From the NCBI RefSeq assembly GCF_001652265.1, contig NZ_LWBS01000231.1:1-64000 (forward strand): 64,000 nt of DNA. The letters are read 5' to 3'. The stretch is from Rhizobium leguminosarum. GTDB lineage: Bacteria > Pseudomonadota > Alphaproteobacteria > Rhizobiales > Rhizobiaceae. Positions 25,610 to 34,712 of the stretch are shown one piece after another. The notes under the pieces were generated by a model. The model ran no database searches. It saw nothing but the letters and a program-made list of their open reading frames with translations, and was not told where the DNA came from. Both the position numbers and the translations under genes were made by a program. Position 1 is the stretch's first letter. Each line of letters begins with the position of its first letter.

Positions 25610-26963
25610 CTTGCGCAGGAGCACGCCGTTCCGGCTTGCGGTGACCTTCGGCGTGCTCTTCGTCGTCACCTTCATCCTGAGCGGCGCGATCATCTACCAC
25701 ATGCTGCGCCTCGGCCTTGAGCGTGATCTCGAACAGTCGCTCCACGAGATGAATTCGCTTGTTGTCTCGACCTACAATCCCGGTGACACCGAGGATCTGA
25801 TCAACACGCTGAACAATTATGCGAGCTTCCAGTCGACCTCCGACGGGCTTTATTCGCTGACGGATGCAGGCGGGCGCAAGCTTGCCGGCAATTTCGCCGC
25901 ACCCCGCATCCCCAACGGCGTCTATACCGTCACCTCAGGCGATGTCGGGCTGAAGGGGCATGAACGCTACCGGATGCAGGTCTCGACCATCGGTCCCTAC
26001 AGCCTGGTGGTGGCGGAAAACTTCAACGACGTCGACGAGATGCTGCGGATCGTGCTGGTGAGCTTCGAATGGGCCGCCGCGATCGTCGTCGCGACCGCGA
26101 TCGGCGGCGGCGTCTTTCTCGCCGTCCGCGCCCAGGCGCGGCTGGACCGTGTCGCCCACACCATGAACGACGTCTCCCACGGCGCGCTCGACGCCCGCAT
26201 TGCCATCACCGGCAACGGCGACGATCTCGATATGGTGGCGATCCAGATCAACGCGGCGCTGGAGCGGCTGCAGAGACTGGTCGAGAGCATGCGGCAGGTG
26301 AGCGCCGATATCGCGCACGACCTGAAGACGCCGCTGAACAGGCTGCGCCTGACGCTGGATGCCGCGGTGGCCGGAAACGACCAGCGGGCGGATGTTTCGG
26401 CGCTGCTTGACGAGGCCAGACACGAGAGCGACCGGATCAACGCCACCTTCGAGGCGCTGCTGCGCATTTCCCAGATCGAGGCCGGCGCCCGCAAGGAGCG
26501 TTTCCAGGCAACCGATCTCGACGCCGTGCTTGCCGTGATTTCCGAGGTCTATGTCGATGTCGCCGAAGACGCGCTGATGGCGCTTGATATCGCGGAGCGC
26601 TGTCCCGCTCTCATCCGGGGCGATCGCGATCTCCTGACGCAGATGATCGCCAACCTGGTGGAGAACGCGATCAACCATTGCCCGGCCGGAACCGGCATCA
26701 CCATTTCGCTCCGCTGCCAGGGCGGCCGCGCCATCGTCTCGGTCGCCGATAGCGGCCCCGGCATTCCGGCCGATGAAAGGGACAAGGTCTTCCGGCGTCT
26801 CTACCGGCTCGACAAGAGCCGCGCGACGCCGGGAAGCGGCCTCGGGCTCAGCCTCGTCAAGGCGATCGCCGACCTGCACTCGGCTGAGATCGCCATGGCG
26901 GACAATCATCCCGGCCTCATCGTTTCGATCGGCTTCCCGCTGATGCCGGCGGGAGGATCCTAA
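25596..26963 (+). CDS. Membrane sensor histidine kinase (HAMP-HisKA-HATPase)
   Basis: 455 residues. TM1 about 13-36, periplasmic sensor ~40-150, TM2 about 151-178, HAMP to ~235, H-box VSADIAHDLKTPLNRLR with phospho-His241, N-box LTQMIANLVENAINHCP, G-boxes ADSGPGIP and GSGLGLSLVK. Start overlaps the response regulator stop region, so the pair is one operon. The EnvZ/QseC-like architecture suggests sensing of a periplasmic signal. Confidence 0.92.
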   Translation: MRLASLRRSTPFRLAVTFGVLFVVTFILSGAIIYHMLRLGLERDLEQSLHEMNSLVVSTYNPGDTEDLINTLNNYASFQSTSDGLYSLTDAGGRKLAGNFAAPRIPNGVYTVTSGDVGLKGHERYRMQVSTIGPYSLVVAENFNDVDEMLRIVLVSFEWAAAIVVATAIGGGVFLAVRAQARLDRVAHTMNDVSHGALDARIAITGNGDDLDMVAIQINAALERLQRLVESMRQVSADIAHDLKTPLNRLRLTLDAAVAGNDQRADVSALLDEARHESDRINATFEALLRISQIEAGARKERFQATDLDAVLAVISEVYVDVAEDALMALDIAERCPALIRGDRDLLTQMIANLVENAINHCPAGTGITISLRCQGGRAIVSVADSGPGIPADERDKVFRRLYRLDKSRATPGSGLGLSLVKAIADLHSAEIAMADNHPGLIVSIGFPLMPAGGS

Positions 26964-27005
26964 AGCGCGTCGCGATCTTTCAGATTCGCGCTATTCGGCA
27001 GCAAC
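26963..27005. repeat. Short rhizobial intergenic repeat fragment
   Basis: AAAGCGCGTCGCGATCTTTC followed by AGATTCGCGCTATTCGGCAG resembles a repeat found near many rhizobial gene ends; recognition is from memory. Confidence 0.4.
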
Positions 27006-27087
27006 TGCCACCAACTTTGTTCTGTTGAAAAACCTAACGTCGGGCTCCGGGCAGCCTGGGCCGGCCCCGCACCCTTGCGGATAGGAC

Positions 27088-28427
27088 TCAAGCCAGCGGC
27101 GCGATGTTCTGATTGAGACGGAACATATTGTGCGGATCGAACCGTGTCTTCAGGCTCGCAAGCCGCTGGTACTTCTCCGGGCCATACGCATCTAGAGCTA
27201 CGACCGTCCCGGCATCAGCCTGCTCGTTGACGTAGTTCCCGGCCATCGAGAGCTTCGAAAGCGATTTGCCCGTGATCCGTCCCCAAGCAATGCATCGGTC
27301 GTCATCGGCAGCGACGTCCCAGACCGGCTCTGCAATCCAGTAGTAGCTTGCACCTCTTCCCGTATACGCAGTTGCCTCGTCCGGTACATCGGAGACCGCT
27401 CCGCCAAGCTGCAACACGTTAATTTCGGAATCTGGCGTTGGCGCATCGGCGATTGCCAGCATGATAGCGTCTATTACTTCATCGGTGATTTCCGACCAGA
27501 ATCCTCCCTTGCAATAATATCGTCGTGACCATGCGAAGTGCTCGTCGTTCCGGCTCTGCAGGCTGAGATAGGGCAGCTTGTCGACGCTTCCTATGCCGCC
27601 ATCGGTAAGCGCCCCGAACGGTGACAGAACCGCGTGAGTGAGGGCAGCATCGCCTGACCAAACCGCTGTCACGCTGAGACCCGTGGCTGTCGCGGTGAAG
27701 TTGAGCGTAAAGTCGCGCGGTTGGCCATGCGCGCGGTCGCGCAGCGCCAGTAGGGCTTGCCTCATGTTGGCCGCAGGATAGCTCCATTGGCCGACTACGA
27801 TGGAACCAAGCGGATGCATCCCGAACTTAAATCGGGTGACTACGCCGAAGTTGCCACCGCCGCCGCGGATGCCCCAGAAGAGTTCAGGTTCAGACGTTGC
27901 GCTTGCCCAAACGACGTCGCCAGCCGCGGTCACGATCTCCGCGCCCAGCAAGCTGTCGATGGTAAGGCCGTATCTCCTGCTGGCCCATCCCATGCCGCCA
28001 CCCAGGGTCAGACCTGCCACACCCGTATGCGAAATCACTCCTGCCGGTACCACGAAACCCTCGGGAACTGTCGCGCGATCGAGATCGCCAAGTAGTGCCC
28101 CGCCGCCGACCTCGATCGTGTGCGTATCTCGATCGATGGCAATGGCAGTTAGGTCCGATAGATCGAGAACAAGTCCCCATCGCAGGTCGAGAATCCCGGA
28201 AGGCTGTGGCCGCCGCCGCGCACCGCAAGCACGGCGTGAGATGCCGCCGCTGCATGCACGACCTTGCGGACATCATCTACACTTTGCGGGCGGACGATCG
28301 CAGCTGGCCGTCGATCGGCAACACCGTTCCATACTTTGCGATAGCGCTCATAATCCCGATGGTCTGCCGTGATGATAGGGCAGCGGTGTCCTACTAAAGA
28401 AAGTTCTCTCAGCAGTAAATTGGACAT
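27088..28427 (-). pseudogene. FAD-binding (berberine bridge/PCMH-type) oxidoreductase, single frameshift
   Basis: The 5' part (28427 down) encodes RRPAAIVRPQSVDDVRKVVH and LAVRGGGHSLPGFSTCDG, then reads out of frame to a stop. The intact continuation LVLDLSDLTAIAIDRDTHTI, EVGGGALLGDL and VPAGVISHTGVAGLTLGGGM lies in the next frame and runs to the BBE-type end RFDPHNMFRLNQNIAP. One missing base in the C4 run 28175-28178 explains it. Restored length ~446 residues matches FAD-linked oxidases with GGGHS FAD-attachment motif. Real decay or sequencing error cannot be separated here. Confidence 0.85.
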
Positions 28428-28534
28428 GTCGTGTCCCCCGACGCTCGCACAACTTCTAGCACTCCGTGATCGGATCCGGAATACCCTTCGATCGAGTAGA
28501 CGTCAGGTGGCAGTTGCTACCGAACAGCGCAGAT

Positions 28535-28620
28535 TCGCTCCTCGCGCTTTAGGTCTTTGTTTTCCGCATGTCGTTATCCCAAAACCGCTGCACACTTTTG
28601 CGCGACATGCTCTAACCCCT
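28535..28620. repeat. Rhizobial intergenic repeat
   Basis: Read on the minus strand it contains GAGCATGTCGCGCAAAAGTG and TGCAGCGGTTTTGGGAT, the well-known rhizobial GCATG...AAAAGTG...GCGGTTTT type of repeat (from memory). It abuts the end of the GT25 gene. Confidence 0.6.
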
Positions 28621-29444
28621 CATCCCGGAGGAGCGGTCCTGAGACCGCTCAGCCGCCACGCTGCGAGCCGGCTGAAGCGCGCTGCAAAGCGGCGCAGTTC
28701 GGCCGCAGCGCGATACGGCAGGACGCTCCACGGCCGGCGGCGGCCAAGCCGATAGGTCGAAAGCCCCGCCTGGATCTGCGAGCAGGGATCGGCCCTTTGG
28801 CTGACCGGCAGCGGATCGACGAAGCAGGCGCAAAGCCCATCGTCGAACTCCAGATCGAAGGCGAGATCATAGGGCAGACGCATGGGGACAAGCACGCCGG
28901 CAATCCAGCCTGCTGCCTTGCGATTGATCAGATAGGCGCCGGCCCCCTTCTCGCGGGTGAGCGCGATGGCGAGCGAGCGCGACGCGGTCAGCGGCTCCAC
29001 CTTGTGTTTGCGCCCGGTGTTGACTGTCGACAGGCGCAGGATGTCCCAGCGCGCCTGATGCTTAAGGGCGGCCTCGAGCAGCTCGGCCAGATCGTCATCG
29101 AAATCGAGATCGTCTTCCAGAATGAGCGCGAACTCGGCATGGCTGCCGAGGAACCGCTTGGCGCATTCGACGTGGCTGAGATAACAGCCGATCTCGAAAG
29201 GGTTCGGCCGGCGGCCGTGCCGGCTGAGATAGGCTGCTTCGTCAAAGCCCGGATGCGGCAGGCTCAGCCCTGCCCCATCGACCGCCGCCACGCGCTCGAA
29301 GGCAAGGCCGAAGCTTGCCAGCAGTCGCTCCATTCGAAACCTGCGCAATGGCGCACGGTCGAGATTGATCAGATAGGTGTTCACCCGCAGGCTGACCGGA
29401 TGAAGGGCCGGCATAAGGGCGGCAGGTGCGGTGCGCATGTTCAT
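28620..29444 (-). CDS. Glycosyltransferase family 25 (LPS biosynthesis type)
   Basis: 274 residues from ATG 29444. VNTYLINLDRAPLRRFRMER is the GT25 start motif, NPFEIGCYLSHVECAKRFLG the conserved middle and ALILEDDLDFDDDL the acidic metal/nucleotide-sugar site. Such enzymes transfer hexoses to LPS or capsule. Start choice is uncertain: ATG 29495 is in frame upstream. The gene is isolated from other polysaccharide genes. Confidence 0.8.
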   Translation of the reverse strand: MNMRTAPAALMPALHPVSLRVNTYLINLDRAPLRRFRMERLLASFGLAFERVAAVDGAGLSLPHPGFDEAAYLSRHGRRPNPFEIGCYLSHVECAKRFLGSHAEFALILEDDLDFDDDLAELLEAALKHQARWDILRLSTVNTGRKHKVEPLTASRSLAIALTREKGAGAYLINRKAAGWIAGVLVPMRLPYDLAFDLEFDDGLCACFVDPLPVSQRADPCSQIQAGLSTYRLGRRRPWSVLPYRAAAELRRFAARFSRLAAWRLSGLRTAPPG

Positions 29445-29557
29445 GAGAGAGCTGACCTTCGACTTGGCATTGATGGCGCCAAGCCTGCGCTCCAAACCTC
29501 ACGGGCACCTCGCTGGAACTATACAGTTTGGTAAAGTGCAGCGGTCGAACGGTCCGG

Positions 29558-29611
29558 GCGGCATTCTTACGAATTGGTATGATCCCGGCAAAGTGCGCGT
29601 AAGAATGCCGC
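29558..29611. repeat. Perfect 14-bp inverted repeat
   Basis: GCGGCATTCTTACG (29558-29571) and CGTAAGAATGCCGC (29598-29611), 26-nt loop. Lies upstream of the GT25 gene with no coding sequence. Confidence 0.75.
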
Positions 29612-29625
29612 GCTACCAGCGTCGT

Positions 29626-29710
29626 GCGGCATGCAGTGGACGCCTCCCTTCCCGCGATCGAACGACAACCACCGCGCCTTCGATGACGACAGCGCGCCAC
29701 TGCATGCCGC
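29626..29710. repeat. Second perfect 14-bp inverted repeat
   Basis: GCGGCATGCAGTGG (29626-29639) and CCACTGCATGCCGC (29697-29710) enclose 57 bp. Both neighbouring inverted repeats begin GCGGCAT, suggesting one structured family. Confidence 0.75.
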
Positions 29711-29758
29711 GCCGGTGACCCATGGCAACGGAGTCCTGAGGATCCGGCTAAGACGGCC

Positions 29759-29852
29759 CCAACCTCCGTCATTCCAGGCCTTGAGCCTGGAATCCATGCC
29801 CACGGCTGACGAGGCGAGAGTGGATCCTCGGGTCAAGCCCGAGGAGGACGGA
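29759..29852. repeat. Dispersed repeat, family 1, copy 2
   Basis: CCTCCGTCATTCCAGGCC, TTGAGCCTGGAATCCATG and GTGGATCCTCGGGTCAAGCC align with 60763-60860 and 15129-15195. Contains hairpins formed by TCCAGGC/GCCTGGA and CCTCGGG/CCCGAGG. Confidence 0.8.
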
Positions 29853-30074
29853 GCGGGGGGCGAGCTTTGGAGCAAGGACAGCGCCGCATCGCCGCCTGCC
29901 CCTTCCGGCTGCCGCCACCTTCTCCCCGTAAACGGGGCGAAGGGGCATGCCGCAAGTCTCCGTTCCCACCTCGCTCTCGCGTGGCAGGTTCCCTCTCCCC
30001 GTCTTTTACGGGGTCCGCAGGACGGGTCGAGACGAGTGGCTCGACCCCGGTAGGTTAGGGTGAGGGGCAGCCCT

Positions 30075-30113
30075 CAGCGTGAACCAGATAGCGCGGGAGT
30101 CCGGGCTTTCGCA
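30075..30113. repeat. Short repeat shared with 39219-39254
   Basis: GTGAACCAGATAGCGCGGGA followed by GTCCGGGCTTTCGC; the copy at 39219 differs at a few bases. Each copy sits at the border of a rearranged segment. Confidence 0.65.
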
Positions 30114-30204
30114 GTCCATAATGATGCGATGACGGAGCAGCATGAAATGCGCGTTGTCCGCCCGAAATCTCCGGCTCTGCCCATTCCGCTCAACGCCGCC
30201 AAGA

Positions 30205-30318
30205 ATCCTGGGCGAGGTTTCCGATCTGAAACCAGGCGCCAGCGGCAAGCTCAACGCCAGGCTGGCGCCGGGCACCTATCTGCTCTTCTGCAACATGAAG
30301 GGCCACCGTTCCGGCGCG
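30205..30318 (+). pseudogene. Cupredoxin-domain fragment
   Basis: Plus-strand frame reads GEVSDLKPGASGKLNARLAP then GTYLLFCNMKGHRSG, the final strands of a plastocyanin/cupredoxin copper site (Cys, His visible). The N-terminal two thirds and the last residues are missing; the right side runs into an IS256-type transposase fragment. Probable relic of a periplasmic copper protein. Confidence 0.6.
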
Positions 30319-30516
30319 TGTCTCCCAATCCCGGTCGCGGTAGCCGCTGCGTTGAGCCAACCGCATCGCATTCTTCTCGCCGTAGCCAGCACCGGTCGCA
30401 CTGCCGACCTCCAGCTCCATCAGCCGCTCGGCCGCAAAGCCGATCATCTCACGCAACAAATCGGCGTCGGCACTCTTCTCAACAAGCGAGCGCACGTTCA
30501 TCATATCGTCGGTCAT
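30292..30516 (-). mobile_element. IS256-family transposase N-terminal fragment
   Basis: From ATG 30516, minus strand: MTDDMMNVRSLVEKSADADL, LREMIGFAAERLMELEV, RLAQRSGYRDRDWETRAGTV, the conserved start of IS256-family (Mutator-like) transposases. Homology stops at about residue 75, where the cupredoxin fragment begins; the DDE catalytic core is absent. Confidence 0.8.
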
Positions 30517-30701
30517 CGGTGGTCTTTCCATCAGGTTGGTCTTGAACAACCCGACCCTACCGGAAAACACTGGTGACCACCGCTATCGAGCTACACCACT
30601 CTCTGGGACGTCATCAGACACATTGCATCAGTCCCCCGTTCCGTTGCGTATGGCCCGAAGGTATCTATTGTCGACGAATGCCGGGCAGTTGGGAGTATGT
30701 A

Positions 30702-31769
30702 ATGTCGGCAGTGCCTTTCTCAAAGATTTCGACGCCGCTCAACGCGCTGTTCGCTACAATCGGTCTCCTGGTCGTCGCCGCACTGACGACCCAGGGCCTT
30801 ACTGGACAAGAAAGGCTCGTCTTTGAGCTGCTACTTGCGGCAATTTGGCTGGCCTATGTCCTCCAATTGAGCGGCACATTGCTTTCACAGCAACACCGCT
30901 TGTCGGGCGGGATCCCGGCCCTCGTGATCGATTTGCTCGCGGTTCTGGTTCCGGCTGCTGCATTCTTGTTCGTTGGGTCCCGTGATCGAAACCTCTTTTG
31001 CGCCATTTGGCTTCTCAAGCCGTTGCGCGACTCGACCTTCTTCAGGCTGCTGGCAAAGGTGGTCGCGAATGAATCGCGCAATTTGCTTGGCGTGACATCG
31101 GTGTTCGGCATCGTTCTTTTTGGCGCTGCGTTGGCCGGTTATATCATCGAGCGAGACGTCCAGCCCGATAGGTTCGGCAGCATTCCGCAGGCGATGTGGT
31201 GGGCGGTCGTGACGCTGTCGACGACCGGCTACGGCGACGAGATCCCGCAGAGCCTTGCAGGTCGAGTTCTGGCCGGATTAGTGATGATGAGCGGGATCGG
31301 CATTTTTGCACTTTGGGCCGGCATCCTCGCCACCGGCTTTTACGAAGAGGTTCGCCGCCAGGACTTCGTTCGCAACTGGCAATTGGTCGCTGCGGTGCCC
31401 CTGTTCCAGAAGATTGGTTCCGCTGCACTGATCGAGATCGTTCGGGCGTTGCGACCGCGCATTGTCCCCGCAGGTGCCGTGATCTGCCGCAAGGGCGATG
31501 TTGGCGATCAGATGTTCTTCATTGTCGAGGGGCAGGTCACCGTGGCGACACCCGACCATCCAGTGGAACTCGGTGCCGGAAACTTCTTTGGCGAGATGGC
31601 GCTGATCAGTGGCGAACCTCGCTCAGCGACAGTCAGCGCAGCAACCGAGGTATCGCTGCTGTCGCTCTACGCCGTGGATTTCCAGATGTTGTCGAGCAGT
31701 AGTCCGGAGATCGCGGAGACCATCCGCAAGACGGCGCTGGAGCGGCGGGGCGGGCCGCCGAAGGAATAA
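30702..31769 (+). CDS. Cyclic-nucleotide-gated potassium channel, MlotiK1 type
   Basis: 355 residues from ATG 30702 (GGGAG upstream), the length I recall for MlotiK1 of Mesorhizobium. S1-S4 like helices occupy residues ~10-130, the pore carries the K+ filter TTGYGD (174-179), and the C-terminal cNMP-binding domain has FFGEMALISGEPRSATV (295-311) with the phosphate-binding Arg307. MlotiK1 opens on cAMP binding. The presence of two class III cyclases in the window is a possible functional link. Flanked on both sides by transposase relics. Confidence 0.92.
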   Translation: MSAVPFSKISTPLNALFATIGLLVVAALTTQGLTGQERLVFELLLAAIWLAYVLQLSGTLLSQQHRLSGGIPALVIDLLAVLVPAAAFLFVGSRDRNLFCAIWLLKPLRDSTFFRLLAKVVANESRNLLGVTSVFGIVLFGAALAGYIIERDVQPDRFGSIPQAMWWAVVTLSTTGYGDEIPQSLAGRVLAGLVMMSGIGIFALWAGILATGFYEEVRRQDFVRNWQLVAAVPLFQKIGSAALIEIVRALRPRIVPAGAVICRKGDVGDQMFFIVEGQVTVATPDHPVELGAGNFFGEMALISGEPRSATVSAATEVSLLSLYAVDFQMLSSSSPEIAETIRKTALERRGGPPKE

Positions 31770-31878
31770 TCCAAGCCTGATGGCTGCGGCATTGCCGCAG
31801 CCGGTGGGGGCTACGCGACCTGCCACGGGTAATTTCCTCCGGAATGGATTAGGATCCGGCCTATTGAAGGACGGACGC

Positions 31879-32262
31879 ATGAAGAAGCAGCGATTTACGG
31901 ATTGGAGGCGAGACCGGCGGCTCGCCGGAACCAGATTATTGCGGTGCTGAAGGAACAGGAGTCGAAGGCGGCTGATCTGTGCCGCGAGCATGGGATTTTG
32001 GACGCAACTTTTTACAATTGGAAAGCCAAATACGGCGGCATGGAGGTTTCCGAGGCGAAGCGCCTGAAGGCGCTCGAAGAGGAGAACGCCAAGCTGAATT
32101 AGCTGCTCGCCGAGCAGATGCTGGATGCCGCCGCACTCCGCGAGCTTGTTGCAAATAAATGGTAGAGCCCGCCGCCAAGTGTGAAGCCGTCGCGCATCTG
32201 AAGGCCGTCATGGGCCTCTCGGAGCGGCGGGCCTGCCACGCCCGCCAGCTCTGCCAAAACTC
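31879..32262 (+). mobile_element. Degenerate IS3-family element (orfA and start of orfB)
   Basis: ATG 31879 starts MKKQRFT, then phase and sequence are disturbed; orfA resumes QIIAVLKEQESKAADLCREH, GILDATFYNWKAKYGGMEVS, LKALEEENAKLN, followed by a stop where Lys is expected, LLAEQMLDAAALRELVANKW and another stop. The start of orfB (AVAHLKAVMGLSERRAC) follows. No DDE core, no clear terminal repeats. Dead relic. Confidence 0.85.
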
Positions 32263-32351
32263 AATGACGACGACAAACTCCGCTCCGTCCCGCCCCACAA
32301 ATCCTCATGCTCCCCATGAAAGGCAAATGAGTGGTCAGAGCGAGTGGGTCA

Positions 32352-32876
32352 CTAGGAGAGGCACTTGCGGCCCATTGCCATCGCCTTGTAAGTCCCTTTC
32401 AGATCGACGACGAAGGTCCCCTTGGTTTCCGGGAACACGATCATTTCATATTGCTTCGCCACGTCGCGCTTGAAATTCGGGTCGTCTGTCAGGATGTAGC
32501 CGCCGGAATATCCGCCCTTGAGTACGCCGCTCGTGCTAGTGGCCACACCACTATAAAGATGGCCGGCGATGGAGACAAAGATTTGCGATTGGTTCCCGTT
32601 CTGAAGGCCGATATCCGCTTTCGTGAACACGCCAAGATATCCGACCTCCTGATTTGCGGTAACGCCCATTTGCACCGAATTTGGGCCATCTGAGCGCACG
32701 ATCAAGCAATCTCCGCGGGTTCGATTTGCATAGACCGTCCAGCCCTCGACGTCGTCTCCGTATCGGACAAGCACATCGCTAGCCGTGGGAAGGGGACTTT
32801 GGTCTTGTGCGTAGGCTGCCATCGCAGACGAAAGTGCTACAGACGTTGCCGCGATGAGTCTCATGAAGTTTCGCAT
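32352..32876 (-). CDS. Secreted protein of unknown function
   Basis: 174 residues from ATG 32876, with GAGGAGAGTATC upstream. Signal peptide MRNFMRLIAATSVALSSAMA, cleavage near AYA-QD. The mature part includes GWTVYANRTRGDCLIVRSDG and GTFVVDLKGTYKAMAMGRKC; two cysteines could form a disulfide. Family not recognised, though this type of periplasmic protein recurs in rhizobia. Convergent with the IS3 relic. Confidence 0.65.
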   Translation of the reverse strand: MRNFMRLIAATSVALSSAMAAYAQDQSPLPTASDVLVRYGDDVEGWTVYANRTRGDCLIVRSDGPNSVQMGVTANQEVGYLGVFTKADIGLQNGNQSQIFVSIAGHLYSGVATSTSGVLKGGYSGGYILTDDPNFKRDVAKQYEMIVFPETKGTFVVDLKGTYKAMAMGRKCLS

Positions 32877-32983
32877 TGATACTCTCCTCTGGTGTGCTGG
32901 GTTGAATTGTTTTGTGGATTTTTCGTGCCACCGACGCGTTATGCGGAGGCTGACCGCATGGGAGTGCGCCATGGTTACCGAGT

Positions 32984-33165
32984 CGTTCCAATCATGTTGG
33001 CCGGTTCGACTTTGAGAGCTTGGATCATTCCCGCCACATCGTCCGCCATCGTCTGTAGTGTGACCCCGTTGTTTGAACCGGTACTCTTGCCCGAACGCCG
33101 GACGTTGATGCCGACCATCCACCTCAGGCGGTCGGGGCAAAACGCTAATTCGGGGCCGCGATGAT
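32984..33165 (-). pseudogene. Alpha/beta-hydrolase fragment
   Basis: Minus-strand frame reads AAWYHRGPELAFCPDRLRWM, INVRRSGKSTG, TLQTMADDVAGMIQALKVEP, ANMIG, the piece from the first strands to just before the nucleophile elbow of an alpha/beta hydrolase. The rest is missing. Low certainty. Confidence 0.4.
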
Positions 33166-33349
33166 ACCAGGCGGCTGCCACGTCCCTTGGCCGGAGCGAA
33201 GTAGATCTCGCTTCGTCACATTTGCCGTACTCTTGTATTATTCGATGAGTTATCGAAATTCCCCTCGGCAGCACTTCCCGCCCCATCCAACCAGGAGACA
33301 CGGGAGTTGCCTTCGACCGCGATCCTGACCGGGCACTGTAAAAGCGCAA

Positions 33350-33368
33350 GTATGTAACGGTAACATAC
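33350..33368. promoter_or_regulatory. Orphan palindrome of TetR-operator type
   Basis: GTATGTAACGGTAACATAC: 6-bp perfect arms, near-symmetric centre. No regulator gene is adjacent; it lies upstream of the hydrolase fragment and of the truncated TolB-type gene. Confidence 0.4.
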
Positions 33369-33422
33369 GAGTATCGCGCCGGGCGTTTCGGACATGATGC
33401 CATTGGTCTTGGAGCCGGCAGC

Positions 33423-34049
33423 ATGCTCGGCGTGGTCATGGTGGCGCTGGCCGTTTCTGCCTACTTGCTACCCATAAGGTTGGGCTCGACATCGCAGCGA
33501 TCCATCGAGGAAGGTCCGACGCTCGTCGTCGCCCCGTTCGCCAATCTCGGAGACGGGCCGCAGGCTGCTCTTTATACGGCGGGGCTGACCGAGGAGCTTT
33601 TGACCGCCCTTCCTCGCTTCAAGGAAATCAGAGTTTTCGGTCGTGAGACATCGAAGTCCTTGCCCTCCGGCGTCGAGGCGTCCCAGGTGCGTGGCGAGCT
33701 GGGCGCTCGCTTCCTCCTTGCGGGCGGCGTTCGTGTTTCGGGTGACCGCATTCGGGTGACGGCGCGCCTGCTTGATACCGACAATGACGAAATCCTGTGG
33801 TCGCAGACCTACGACGACGACATCAAGAGCCCGGCCATGCCTTACGCGGCGGCGCGCGGCTCTCGCCGGCGAGACAAACACCGCGGGAAGGGCCAGCGTC
33901 AGGCGACGAAGGAGTCGCTCCCGCCTCATTCGGCGGCAGGCGATTCCCTCCTCGCCCAGCCGTCCGATTTGCAGGCCTCTCATGGCGGACGACTTGCTGC
34001 AGACATGACAAAGCGCGCTTTTTGCGCTATTGCTCAACGCCGGAAATGA
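33423..34049 (+). pseudogene. Truncated TolB/FlgO-like sensor fragment
   Basis: Encodes a membrane helix (LGVVMVALAVSAYLL) and the TolB-N-like module LVVAPFANLGDGPQAALYTA, GLTEELLTALPRFKEIRVFG, ARFLLAGGVRVSGDRIRVTA, RLLDTDNDEILWSQTYDDD. After residue ~137 the reading frame becomes arginine-rich noise, so the TPR part is lost, and the N-terminal effector domain (cyclase or wHTH) is also missing. Related to 7857, 44295 and 54530. Confidence 0.7.
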
Positions 34050-34070
34050 TTGTCAGCCAGGGGGAGCGCC

Positions 34071-34712
34071 ATGACCTCGTATGACTCTGACAAGGCCGCC
34101 AAACTTCATCGCGAATTGCATAGCCACCTGCCGCCGAAACCCGCGTTGCGCCTGAGAGCCCTGGAAACGGTTCTGACCGAAAAGGGCTTTCTCGGGATCG
34201 ATGCTGTCGACACGTGGCTCGACAACTATGCAGAGAATGTCGGGCCGATGAACGGCGCCAAGGTGATTGCCCATGCCTGGACGGATCAGGCCTTTGCCGA
34301 TCGGCTGGCAGAGAATGCGATCTCTGCCTTTGCAGAAGTGGTGCCAAGCGTCGAGCCGGATTACAATCTGCGCGCAGTCTTCAACACGCCGGATGTTCAC
34401 AACCTGATCGTCTGCACCCTGTGTTCCTGCTATCCGCTCCGCATCCTCGGCATGTCGCCTTCCTGGTATAAATCGACCGAGTACAGGGCGCGTGCCGTCC
34501 GCAATCCTCGGGGCGTCCTTCAGGAGTTCGGCATCGTGTTGCCGGAATCGGTCGAGATCAGGGTGTGGGATTCGACATCCGACCGCCGTTACATGGTCAT
34601 TCCGCAGCGGCCCGAGGCGACCGAAGGCTGGTCGGAAGAGCAGCTTGCCACGCTCGTGACCCGCAATTCGATGATCGGCACGGCCAGGGATCTCACGCCG
34701 GGGGCCAGGTGA
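34071..34712 (+). CDS. nthA: Nitrile hydratase subunit alpha
   Basis: 213 residues from ATG 34071 (GGGGGAGCGCC upstream). The metal-binding claw VCTLCSCY places Cys115, Cys118 and Cys120 as ligands; Thr between the first cysteines is the cobalt-type signature (iron enzymes have Ser). The usual CYPWPVLG is CYPLRILG here, a notable change next to the active site. Converts nitriles to amides in the cytoplasm with the beta subunit. The stop overlaps the beta start (TGATG). No amidase gene is adjacent. Confidence 0.92.
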   Translation: MTSYDSDKAAKLHRELHSHLPPKPALRLRALETVLTEKGFLGIDAVDTWLDNYAENVGPMNGAKVIAHAWTDQAFADRLAENAISAFAEVVPSVEPDYNLRAVFNTPDVHNLIVCTLCSCYPLRILGMSPSWYKSTEYRARAVRNPRGVLQEFGIVLPESVEIRVWDSTSDRRYMVIPQRPEATEGWSEEQLATLVTRNSMIGTARDLTPGAR

